64,000 bases of DNA from Planococcus citri. Its lineage: Eukaryota > Arthropoda > Insecta > Hemiptera > Pseudococcidae. This document shows positions 25,149 to 35,893 of this stretch, piece after piece. Under the pieces are notes generated by a model. That model saw only the letters and a program-made list of their open reading frames with translations. It made no database searches and had not been told where the DNA came from. How positions within the stretch are numbered: the stretch's first letter is position 1; each line of letters starts with the position of its first letter. The DNA is taken from NCBI RefSeq assembly GCF_950023065.1, contig NC_088681.1, positions 61,600,836-61,664,835 on the forward strand. Reading direction: 5' to 3'. Position numbers and translations under genes: made by a program.

Positions 25149-25162
25149 TGGTAGCGTAGAGC
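25149..25162 (+). promoter_or_regulatory. Primer-binding site, initiator-tRNA-Met-like
   Basis: TGGTAGCGTAGAGC directly abuts the 5' LTR. It begins with TGG, the complement of a tRNA CCA end. From memory, the complement of an insect initiator tRNA-Met 3' end is TGGTAGCAGAGC; this site matches apart from two extra bases. The pairing tRNA is inferred. Confidence 0.6.
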
Positions 25163-25263
25163 GTAGTTCGTGAAAGCTCTGTTTCGCAATTCGACGTCCT
25201 GTGTGGAATTTTCTGGCTTGTGTAGCTTCAGCGTATTGGTTCGTGTAGTGTTCGACGAAGTAA

Positions 25264-27321
25264 ATGTCGACAGTCCTGTCCTATTTGCGGTCAGGAAAAT
25301 CGGTCAACGTAGACGACGACGATAGTAGTTCAGATAAGCGTAAATCGAGCGCTGAGTTTCGTGGTTTTTCTGAAAAAGAAAAACCAGAACAAAGTATACC
25401 GAAGTCGAAAGGTAAAAGTAAAGTAACGTTACAGCACGTATCTGAGTCAACAGGTGATACCGAAGCTGGTACGAGTTCCGCGGGTTCCGGTGATATTTCC
25501 AACGATCCGTCGATCCCTGTTGATCCCGTTCCTCCTCCGTCTAATCCGTCATCCGGTCCTCCACCTCCTCCACCTCCTGGTCCATCCGACGACGAGTCCG
25601 AAGGTAGTGAAAGTAGCGACGACGAGTCCGACGACGCTGTAGTATCCGATAACGAGTCAAATAGTTCGTCCGACGATAGTATGTTTGGTGCCGGTGATAA
25701 TCGTGTAATGGAGTCGATGGTCTTTCGCGGTACGGGCTTCGTGTCCTGGAAGAGAAAAATCAAAGTTATTCTTTCGGCCAAAGGACTTCAAACCGCGATT
25801 CTCCAAGTAAATTCGTTATCGCCGCGAAAAAAAGCGAAAGCTCTCAAAATTTTAATTAGGCACGTAGCTGAGAACGTTTTCCGACTGGTCAAGGAGACAG
25901 AGGATCCGTACGTATTTTGGACGGAGCTCAACTCCTTGTACCAGGCGGAAAACCAAGCAGCAATTATCGACTGCCGAACCCGTATTTCGAAGATTGTCAT
26001 CGATATGTACAAGAGTCCGAAGGAGTTCCTAGAGGCATTTTATACGCTAGTCAACGATATGGAGAGTCTGGACGTGAAATTGACTCCATCTGAAGTCTAT
26101 ACGTATCTGATCAATGCGTTAGGCAATTCGCCTAAGTACGAGTCAGTGCGTATGACTGCTCGAGGACTAGTTCACGTTACAGCCGGAGACCCAAATCCGA
26201 AAGTAATTTCGTCGTTGCTTTTGAGTTTGGAAGATGCCTCGAAGAACTCCTCGACTTCGAAGGGTTCGACAAGTACCGGTTCAGCGATGGCCGCATCCGA
26301 TCAATCCGGTAATAATAATAAACGTAATCGTAATCATAATAAATCGCGTAGTAGTAATTCGAACTTGTCCGGTAATTCGTCGAACGGTAACGGTGAACGT
26401 AACGGTGGTAGTGGCTTCGTACAAGCCAAAGATCGTACCTGCTATAAGTGTCATAAACGGGGCCATATGGCCAAGTCTTGTCGATCCGCCGGAGGAAACT
26501 ATAGGAACGATACCAACCCTCGGGGAAGTATCGTTTGCTATCGATGTAATCTGACCGGGCATATAGGTCGAAACTGCCCTCAGAACGGTGATTCGTCACG
26601 TAATAATGGTGGTAACGGTTCGTCGAGTGGTACGTCGGGTACGTCTGGTCCGTCTGGTTCGTCCGGTTCGTCAGGGCCTCGTCCTTCGTTAGCGTTAGGT
26701 CTTTCTTCGCCGTTTTCTGAAAAAAAGAAAAATCTTTCGTTAGATGATCGTCGTAGGAGTAATGTCGTAGATGAATTCGTTAAAAGTAACGTCGGTCGTA
26801 GTAGTTTCGGAGACAGTGTCGCAATATCTAATTTCGGTACGTCGTGTAACGTGAATATCGGGTCGAATTATTTTTTAGGCAACTCGACTGCTTTGAATCT
26901 CGGTGAAGAAAACGCGTACGTCGAGACAAACAACGACGACGGCGTCGATTTTATCACGTTTGTCGTCGATAGTGGTGCGACGTCGCATTTTCTGAAACAT
27001 CGTGGAGTCTTGCACGATGAGAGGAAAATAAACGAAAGTTTACAATCCGCTCATTGTGAAGTCTCTTTGATCAAAGAAGGAGTAGGTCGATTGAGAGTTC
27101 TAGCCGATGATGGAAACGTCTATTGGTTGAACGAGGTATATTATGTACCTAGTCTTTCGTTTAGTCTTCTGTCCGTGTCGAAAATCGTAGCGAACGGTTA
27201 TCGTTTCTTCTTCGACGAAGATCCTCGTTTGGTCGATCCTGCAGGAAATTTAGTTTCAAAATTAGTACTTAATGATAATGGATTGTATACGATTCAATTT
27301 ATGATAAACAGGGATGTCTAG
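25264..27321 (+). pseudogene. gag-pol: copia gag-protease, 5' part of a split gag-pol frame
   Basis: The 685-codon frame opens with an acidic, Ser/Pro-rich region (residues 1-150). A UBN2-type capsid domain follows (about 150-330), then two CCHC zinc knuckles at residues 393-406 and 425-438 for RNA packaging. After a low-complexity Gly/Ser linker comes an aspartic protease with DSGATSHF at 569-576. The last residues and the stop at 27319-27321 come from the MITE inserted at 27309, so the native frame does not end here. The start ATG follows the primer-binding site by about 100 bases, as expected for genomic RNA translation. Codon use is CpG-rich compared with the surrounding AT-rich DNA. Apart from the insertion I see no stop or frameshift. 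Confidence 0.93.
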
Positions 27322-27948
27322 CCAATGGGATTGGCTAAAGCTAACGGCTAAAGCTAGAAAAATTTACAGCTTTGGCTAAGCTAACGGCTATTGGCTAATG
27401 TCTCTTCATTGCCTGGCTATTGGCTGGCTATTAGCTGGCTAATTTTTCAAAAATCGAGTGACCCATCTAAATACTCCTCTAAATGAGCACATTTCCATTA
27501 TAGATAGAATTTCTAGTTTTAGGAAATAATTATTATTTCACAAATGTGAATCACAATTATTTGCATTCAGGCATTATTTGATTATATTCATAAACTGATT
27601 TCTCATTTATTTTCTAGAAATTAGAAAAACAACGATCGTTGAAAAAAATTAAGAAAAAGAACCCCAGATACGCCAATGTCAAACTACTTTTTTGGTCTTT
27701 TATTTTTGATTTTTTTATTACGAATTTTAAAATTTTTATTTTTATTTCTTTTACCCACAGGAAACCCATTTACTCACCTATTTATTTTCAATTTTAGCCA
27801 ATCATTTTTAGCCACAATCAATTGGCTAAAGCTGGCTAATGGCTAAATTTTTTGTTGATTGGCTGGCTAATGGCTAATGGCTAAACGTCAAAAATTCAAT
27901 AAGCTAACGGCTAATGGCTAATGGCTATTGGCTAGCTAGACATCCCTG
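27309..27948. mobile_element. hAT-type MITE inserted in the copia gag-pol
   Basis: CAGGGATGTCTAGC at the left end and its complement GCTAGACATCCCTG at the right end bound 640 bases. The 8-bp target duplication ATGATAAA is exact (27301-27308 and 27949-27956). CAGGG-starting termini with 8-bp duplications are typical of hAT elements. GGCTAA/GGCTAATGGCTA motifs are clustered near both ends (27325-27440 and 27810-27940), mostly in the same orientation. The interior is AT-rich with no coding frame. Because 640 plus 8 is a multiple of three, the downstream pol frame is in register with gag. Confidence 0.93.
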
Positions 27949-30819
27949 ATGATAAATATACCTCCTATGTTGTACTCCTGTTCCAATTATTCATCTGCGT
28001 TGATTACAAACGATAATAGTGACTCGACAAATGTAGGTAATACTTCGACGACGATAGGTAATGACTCTGGTGTTGTAGTTTCGAACGTTTCAAGTGTAGG
28101 TATAGGAAATACCAGTACGTGTAGTAACAGTGATGTAAATCTGAAAAACAAAAGAAAAATAAATAGGTTGAAAGGTGAAGGTGACATCTGGCATCGTAGG
28201 TTGGCTCATACGAGCAAGACGGTACTAGATAAGATTCCTGAGTTACGTGGATGTGATTGTCCACCTTTCAATCAGTGTCAAATTTGCTGTAAAGCAAAAC
28301 AAAAGAAACATACCTACGATTCAAGTAGGTATAGGTATCCAAATCCGCTCGATCTTGTTCATATAGACGTAATGGGTCCTATTACTGAAGGACTAGAGGG
28401 CGAGCGATATTTGATTGGCTTCGTAGATGACTGTACGAGATGGGGAGTAACGTTCGGAATGAGAAGTAAAGCCGAAGTAGGTACCTACCTAAAAAAATAT
28501 GTCAATATTAGTGAAACGTTGTGGAATACGAAAGTAAAGCGTATCAGGTGCGATAACGCTAGTGAGTTTATCGGAGGTACCTTTAAAGAGTTTGTCGACG
28601 AAAAGGGCATATCTATGCAGAACAGTGAGCCGTATGAGAAGCAGCATAACGGTACCGTCGAACGTTTTTTCCGAACCATCCAAGAGAAAATGCGAGCTCT
28701 GTTGTATGAAGGAGGTTTAACGAATAAATTCTGGCTTTACGCTGCATACACAGCAAACTACGTGTACAATCGTTTACCGCATTCTGCCTTGAACGATCTG
28801 TCACCGTATGAGTTGTGGAATCGCCGAAAGCCGGATTTATCGAGAGTGAGATTGTTTGGAAGCGTTGCACGAGTACTGGTACCGCCTGAAAAGAGAAAGA
28901 AAACCGATGAGAAGTCGATCGATATGGTGTTGTTAGGTTTTACAGAGACAGGTTATGTATTGTACGATGTTTTACGAAATAAATTCACAAATTCGAGTTG
29001 TGTAGAAGTTGATGAAACGCGTAAGATACACGATATCATCAACGATCATTTGTTAAAAACATCGGTAACAGTTAGTGTTAGCGACGTAGAGATCGTACCT
29101 ACGGTTCAAAGTGAAATACGTAGTTCAGTGGAGCCAGCTCCTGGGTGCTCATCTTGGGTAAACCCAGATGAGTTGAGCGAAGCCGAACGTAGCGGTGAAA
29201 TTCACGTTGATCGTAGTATGATTGATACTTCAGCTACCGACGATCGATCCGACGATTTTGCTGATTTTGCATTGGCTAACGTCGATGATTTATCGTACGA
29301 ACAAGCTCTGAACGGTCCAGAAGCGAAGTACTGGAAGGTAGCGATCGACGAAGAGTTAAAGGCGATGAAAGTAAAAGACGTTTGGTATCCGGTATCTGAA
29401 AGTAGCGTAAAAGGAGAAAATTATTCGAAGGTAGACAGTAAGTGGGTTTTGAAGAAAAAAATCAACTCGAATGGTGGGGTGAAGTATAAAGCGCGATTGG
29501 TTTTACGTGGTTTTAAAGATAGTCATTTTTACGAGTTAGATGAAATATACGCGCCAACCCCAAACCAACCGATCATTCGATCGATGCTAAATCTTGCGGT
29601 AGTAAATCGTTGGCAATTACGCCAATTGGATGTTAGCACAGCGTTCTTGAACGGTGACATAAATCGTAATGTCATGTTCAATCCTCCAAAAGGGACTAAC
29701 GAAGAGAAAGGAGTAGTATACGTTTTGAAGAGATCGTTATACAGTCTCAAAACAAGTCCGAAGTCCTGGAACGCTAAGCTAAACTCGTACCTGTTATCAT
29801 TGGGTTTTTCTAGAAGCAAAGTAGACCCTTGTGTTTATTTTGATTCAGAGAATCCGCTTCGATGTGTGTTCGTTGTTTACGTCGACGATTTTCTTATCAC
29901 AGGATGCGATGATCGTCTTATCGAGTGGTTGGTTAAGAGTCTGAATGAACGTTTTGGAATTAGAGACCTGGAACAATGCAAGAAGTTTATTGGTATGGAA
30001 ATTAATCGTAGTGAAGATCGTTTGGAAATTCATCAAAATTCATACATCGAACAGTTAGTTAGTGAATATGGGCTGTTGAATTCGAACAGTATTTCAACTC
30101 CAATCGAACCGAACTTGAAGATTACTAATCTCAAGCTCGATAAAAGTTTCGAAACCAAAGTGAGAGGTCTCTTAGGAAGTTTAAGTTACATTGCAAGAGG
30201 AACACGTCCTGACATTGCGTATGCTGTAAACTTCCTAAGCAGATACCAGCACTTGGCTAATAAGGAGCTGTTCGAATACAGTAAGCGTATACTTAGGTAC
30301 TTACGTAGTACGTTAAACGTGAAACTTACTTACGTAGTACCTGAGTTCGTCGATAAACACTCTGTAAGAGTGTACGTAGATTCAGATTTCGCCGGTGATT
30401 GCTTAGATAGGAAGTCAACATCTGGAATTTTCATATTGCATTATGGCAACGTTATTGACTGGGTAGTCAAGAAACAAAATTGTGTAAGTCTTTCGTCGTG
30501 TGAGGCTGAATATGTCGCTTTAAGTACGTCTGGTAAGGAAGTCTTGGCATGGCGAAATTTATTTCTTGAATTGGAAGTTCGTATTGACACCGTTCCGGTG
30601 TATTGCGATTCTAACGCAGCGATTGCCGTAGCGAATACGGTCGAATCAAAACGTACCAGACATATAGATGTCAGTTATCACCATATTCGCGATCTGATTC
30701 TAAAAAATGTGATCTATCTACAAAAAGTTTCATCGATAGATCAACTGGCTGATTTATTAACGAAAGCCACTACCCGTACGGTGTTCGAACGTTTATGTAA
30801 AATGTTATATCGCGTTTAA
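27949..30819 (+). pseudogene. gag-pol: copia integrase-RT-RNase H, 3' part of a split gag-pol frame
   Basis: Open for 956 codons downstream of the MITE. Features in order: a pre-integrase zinc finger beginning WHRRLAHT with a later QCQICCKAK; an integrase core with catalytic D140, D202 and E238, the last two separated by the typical 35 residues; a reverse transcriptase of the RVT_2 type with LDVSTAFLNGD and YVDD at 644-647; and a copia RNase H with YVDSDFAGD, SSCEAEY and the terminal HIDVSYHHIRD motif. The native protein would start in the upstream frame, so the ATG at 27949 is simply the first Met after the insertion and partly lies in the duplicated target site. No internal disabling change is visible. 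Confidence 0.93.
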
Positions 30820-30982
30820 CTATTGTGTTCGAGTCGATTTTTATAATTTTTAAGTATATTTTAAGTGAAATTTTGCTGTAAAAATATTTTTAATCGTAGT
30901 GTTTATAAACACCGGTAATGATAAGAAGCAACAAGTTTTTCGTTTATTTAAGTGGTACGCGTGTTAGGGAAAATATTTTTAT

Positions 30983-30989
30983 GGTGGGG
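30983..30989 (+). promoter_or_regulatory. Short polypurine tract before the 3' LTR
   Basis: GGTGGGG immediately precedes the 3' LTR and is the only purine-rich string there. It is short and interrupted by one T, so second-strand priming here is inferred from position. Confidence 0.6.
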
Positions 30990-31418
30990 TGTTGGCAAAA
31001 TTGGTCTTGTAACCGTAACGTATCGAAAAGTGTTCGGTAGTTCTAGTTTTTATTTTTAAATAAAAATAAATTTCGTTTACGTAAAATCGCGTAATATTAA
31101 TACGTGGCTATTTAATCGAGTTAAAATGTTCTAAATTTCGTGAAAATTCATTGGCTGTTAAATAGGTATTCGTTTATTCGTTGTAATCGTTATGTTTCGT
31201 AAATTGTCGCGTTAATATTGATTTAATCGTCGAGTTATAAAGTCATCGAGCTCTTGCTCAGTTTTTTGTTTTCGTTAGGTTTGTTGATCGTTAGGTCAAC
31301 GACCTTGTAAAATAAATATTACTTTTATTTTGAGTTGTTATGTTTTGTCAGTCGAATTGTTCGATTTATTTCAATATTCTTGAGTCAGATTTATCGATTT
31401 AGATCGATTCATCGTACA
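30990..31418 (+). repeat. 3' LTR of the copia element
   Basis: Same 429-bp sequence as the 5' LTR by eye, starting TGTTGGC and ending CGTACA, followed by the ATTTT target duplication. Confidence 0.95.
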
Positions 31419-31809
31419 ATTTTATTCTCAATTATGTTTTCAAGCAATGAATACACTCATGAAAACGGAAAGGGCACTTTTTGGCATGATTAATTAATAA
31501 TTTGTTAGGAAACGTTGAATTATGTTGTTACAATTGAAAACACAAAAAAAATTGGGGGGTAAAAAAAATAGCGAATGGGGGTAAACGAAATAGCGATTGG
31601 GGGTAAAAAAAATAGCGAACTCGTTTTTTTGCAAAAAATATTTTTTTTTGGCGAACCTAATGAAATTAAACTTTTGGCAAACACTGAATCTTGTCAACGA
31701 ATGTTTGCTGATTTCAATGCGCTTTTCAGTTTTTCTCTAGCTTCATTAGGTCAGAAGAAATTTCAAGATATGTCCTTAGGGGGGTAAAAGAATAGGGCCG
31801 TTACCCCTA

Positions 31810-34800
31810 TTTCACTAATCCTAGTTGCACTTGAGATCTTAAGGTATTTTTTGAAAAAAAAAAGAATTTATGTAAAAAAATACAGTTTTTTAATTAGATA
31901 CCTAATTTCAAAAGTGCTTTTTAAAGAAACATTGGTGAATGGAAATTAACCTGTATAAAGATTTTTAAAGAATTTTAGCTGCTTTTAATTGCACATTATA
32001 ATATTTTAAACTTTTTTTTTTTTTTTTTTTAAAGTGGTCTTAAAAACAGTTTCTTTTTTGGGTGAAATTGGCCATCAAATTCAAAATTCAAAACGTGTTG
32101 GTTTCTGAAAAATGTCAATTGTCAATGGATGAAATATTTTCTAACTGTAAGATTATTACTGCCCAATTGTATTTCAGTAATTTTTTTTTTTTTTTTAGAA
32201 AATTAACAGCCAAAATATAAGCGTTTTACAGACACTTTTAAAATGTCAAATGGAAGCTGGGTTACAGGTTTGAGTTTTTTCTCCAGGTCTTGGCCCTTTC
32301 AGGATTTAAGGATAGTACAACCACCATAATAATTGTAATTTAACCTTCGGTTCAATACTTATCTTCTTGAAGGAGCTAGACCACTCAGGTTTCACCCTTT
32401 GTAAAATTAATGAGCCTGTAAAATTGAAAATTGAAACGAACATTGTGGATTGTGATTTGTGACGTTGTTCCATCTGCATTTGCGTTTTATTTTATGGCGA
32501 CATAACCAGTGGCCTTAGTTTGCATTGGAGTAGTCGTCTAGGTTAACTAAAAGGTCGATGGGTAGAGCGCGCTTCGAACACTACACAACCAGTACAACAC
32601 TGGACCTTACAAAAATGTTTTTGTAAAAAAAATTTTAATGTGTTTTTTTTTTGAAAAAATTAAAAATTTTATGATATTTTATCAAATTATGGGAATCATG
32701 TTAAAAATAGCTGAAATTAACTGATGAATTCATTTAAAATTTTTTTCCTCAGTTTTTTTCATTTTTTTTTTTTTTAAATTCACGTTTTTTGACATAAAAG
32801 TTGATTTTCCCGGCGAACGGTGCATCCTAGAGAAAAATGACAATGAAGAAAATTGTAGAGGATAAAATTTCCTTTCAGATTAATGCCATTAGTTTTTCTC
32901 TAGGAGGCTTAGTTTTTGAAATATATGTGATTTTTGATGCGGTAAACTGACTTTTGGGCACCCCGTATGTTCTGCAATAATTATAATATTTATAATCATT
33001 AGATACCTAAGTAATTTTTTTTGTCTTCACGTCATGGACATTTTTTTGAAATATAAAAATTGTTTTCTGTTTGTATGTAATTAAATAAATGATGCCTTTA
33101 ATTTAGAATTTTTCTAAGCTATTTGCAAGAAAAAATTCTGTACAGTGACTCTATTTTTCATTTATTTAGTACTTGGGGTACTTTTATAAGTAGAATCGCT
33201 TACGGTCAAAATTATTTGGCGGATGGCATTTTGAGAAGCAGCAAACAGAATGCTAGTGGAAACTTTTCTTTGTCATTCTCAATAATTTTAAACTGTATAA
33301 AACGTTGATGGGCGCAATGTTTTAATTTCTATTTGATGAATTGAGAATGTTTCCATTTTTTAATTTAAAACAGGGAAAAATTCATTTTGTGAGAAAATAA
33401 TTTTGGAATTGTTTTTTATTTGTCATTTACCTATGCCAATTTTTAAATTGTAAAATGTTGATAATCGGCAGCGCAATGTTTTAATTTTCATATTTGATAA
33501 ATGAAGCCAAAATGGGAAATTGTTTTCAATTGTTATTAAATATCTGAAAACTTTCTATTTTGTAGTCAAATAATTAAATAGTTTTACTTTTTATTGAAAA
33601 CTTGAAGAGCATTATACTACTTGCAATTAAATATGAAACGTGTTTTAAATAATCATTTTTAAATCCACAGGATAGATGGGGAAGTATGGGAGAAAGCACA
33701 ATTATGAGCAGCATGGAAGATTTACAATGGTTTTCTGTGTATTTGGTAGGTTTTTTCTTAAGAAACTAGGTACGGAAAAAAAGAATCAAGTTAACTTTTA
33801 CTTTCAAAAGAACTAATTTTTAGTTAGGTACCTACGTTTTTTCCGTAGAATTTTACGGTCATTTTAAAATGAGGCTAGCTCACTGTTATAAAATGAGAAG
33901 ACCCTGCTTGTTTTTTTTTATTTTTAAATTTTTCAAAATTAATTAAACACAAAATGATTAAATTTTACATTAGTGCTAGTGTATTGTCTTTTTATTTCCT
34001 CAAATTAGAAGTATTTATAATGTTTAGTTTTTGAAGTTTTTTTGTGTCTTTTTAAAAAAAAAAAAAAACATCCTTGCTTGCTTCTTCGATATCGGGCAAA
34101 ATCGTCCTTCAAGACTCAAACTGAAACTTCCTCAAAATTTCTTTTAGGTTTCTTAGCCTTAACTCTTTTCTTTCTTAAGTTTTAAAAAAAAATCCTATTT
34201 GTAAAATTCGTGAATAGCGCTAAATTGCGATGAACCGAATAATAATAAAATTTTCATTCATTCATTTTCATTCATTCGAGACCAATAACTATAGAAAGTG
34301 TTTACACACTGTTAAAAAGAATCATCAAAAGTAAGTAAGTATAGTTCTTCCCAACTGATTTTTAATTTCTAGCTGTATCTGGTATATATATTTGTAAACT
34401 TGTATGTATGTCTGATCAGTTGGTCACCAAAAGTTTCAAAAGTTCAAAGTTGGGCTAATTTTGAAACCTCAATTTCCAAAATATTTCCACATTTCGGAGC
34501 AATTTTTAAGAAATGTAAAAAAATTGTTTATGAATTTTTTTTACTTCGGATTTTCAAATTATTGTTCCGGAATTCGACCAGGTTTTGAAAATTGAGATTA
34601 CAAGAAAAGCTAAACTTTGAAGTTTTGAGATTTTCAATTTTTTTTTTTTTTTGAAACTACATAAGGTACTCTCAATTTTAGAACAACCATTTGAGACAAA
34701 AAAAATTGAATTGAAAAAACCAAAAACACCAAAAAGTTGTGTTCTTAGGAGAAAACCGCGACCAAAAACAACCAATTCATGAAATGGTTCTTTTTGGTTT

Positions 34801-35893
34801 CTGCAAATTTTTCAATTTTCAATTTGTTAGCTGCTGTACTTAAACATAGGTTAGGTATTAAATTACTTCTAGTTTAAGACAACATTCCAAGAAAACCGAT
34901 TCGATTCAACTTTATTCAATGTCAATAAGAGGAACTTGAACAGCAATAATGCCATTTTCCCAGTAAGATCATAAAGGATAATTGGAATTTTATCAATGTT
35001 CAATCATTATTCATTTTAATTCAAATGGTTTTGTATGTAGTTTCAAATGTTTAAATTAATTCTTAATACATCTTGTGTATTCATTTGGAAAAAAATGCAG
35101 AGAAATACTTATTTAGCCATAATTCCTACGTATCTAATAAATCGAAAATTTGAAATTGTTACGAATATCTAACAGTAAGCAATTTTTAAAATTCGTCTCA
35201 AATCAGACTTTTAGTAGGTAGTCCAGTTTATACATGTACCTACCTTAATTCGTTTTTTGGTACATTTTTTAATAAATTAAAAAAAATAAATATCAAAACT
35301 ATTCGAAAATTCGAAATCGTTTTTGATAAGAAAAACCATCTGTAATACAAGAAAAATACAATTACATAACCAAAACCAAAACCACATCCACACCACATTA
35401 AAAAAAAATTGAAACCATTTCAAAACCAAAATCAGAAAAACTTTCAAACTGAAACCTCAAAACCAATTGGCACCATAATTTTGGATACTTTTGAAAACCA
35501 TCTACCACAACAACCAATAAAATCCAAATGGTTTTAAGCCTTTGCTTCAAAGCTGGACATTACAGCGAAAAATGTGGATATTATTTTCGAGAGCTTTTGA
35601 ATACTTACTCCATATTTCCAAAATTCATACAAATCCTGGAAACGAAACTCAACACGAAAAATTTTGTAGTGCAACTACTCATAACAACAATGAATTCAAA
35701 AATTTATTAAAGATCACGAATGGATCATGGACTGATTGATTGAGAATTGAAATTGAATAAATCAATTCTTCTACATTAGAACACCAATATCAATCAAAAC
35801 ATTACTTATCTACGAAGACTAATTTTGAACTAGACGAATCTTGATTTTTGACAAATAAATGCAAAAAATTGAACTGAATTACGAAAATGTTGA
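31810..35893. repeat. Tandem unit A (right part)
   Basis: Runs from tttcactaatcctagttgc to acgaaaatgttgaaactata. Landmarks shared with later units include aaacattggtgaatgg (31928), gaaggagctagaccactcagg (32370), ggatggcattttgag (33220), gttccggaattcgaccaggtt (34560) and a 3' block with gatcacgaatggatcatgg (35710). It includes a decayed right half of the GGTGTCC MITE (about 32700-32965). Clusters of AAACCA/TGGTTT lie at 34690-35520. Short open frames, such as one near 34400, recur in other units but drift in frame and length. Not coding. Confidence 0.75.

Larger units (their letters stand above)
24720..31418 (+). mobile_element. Ty1/copia LTR retrotransposon, complete but interrupted
   Basis: Two 429-bp long terminal repeats that look identical by eye, a 5-bp target duplication ATTTT (24715-24719 and 31419-31423), a primer-binding site, a gag-pol region in copia order (gag, protease, integrase, reverse transcriptase, RNase H) and a short purine tract before the 3' LTR make this a full-length element. 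Identical LTRs imply recent insertion. It sits inside the GGGGTAACGGCCC element and is itself interrupted by a 640-bp MITE that splits the single reading frame, so this copy cannot make its polyprotein as it stands. It is a genomic transposable element; no envelope gene is present. Confidence 0.97.
23783..31807. mobile_element. GGGGTAACGGCCC element, split by a copia insertion
   Basis: Terminal GGGGTAACGGCCC and its complement lie next to TA on both sides (23781-23782 and 31808-31809). Without the retrotransposon the element is about 1.3 kb. Internal sequence carries repeated ggggtaaaaaaaatagc and its complement in both subterminal parts (23800-24270 and 31550-31800). The unit-D paralogue reads catatgaaatatttcac with nothing inserted. 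An alternative reading places the left TA at 23774-23775, with seven extra bases at that end. No transposase is present. Confidence 0.75.

Noticed and set aside
26177..26599. Long minus-strand frames inside the copia gag
   Set aside because: They are antisense shadows of the CpG-rich gag coding sequence.
27309..27321. Programmed frameshift or readthrough between copia gag and pol
   Set aside because: The break coincides exactly with a MITE that has terminal repeats and an 8-bp target duplication; copia elements normally have a single frame.
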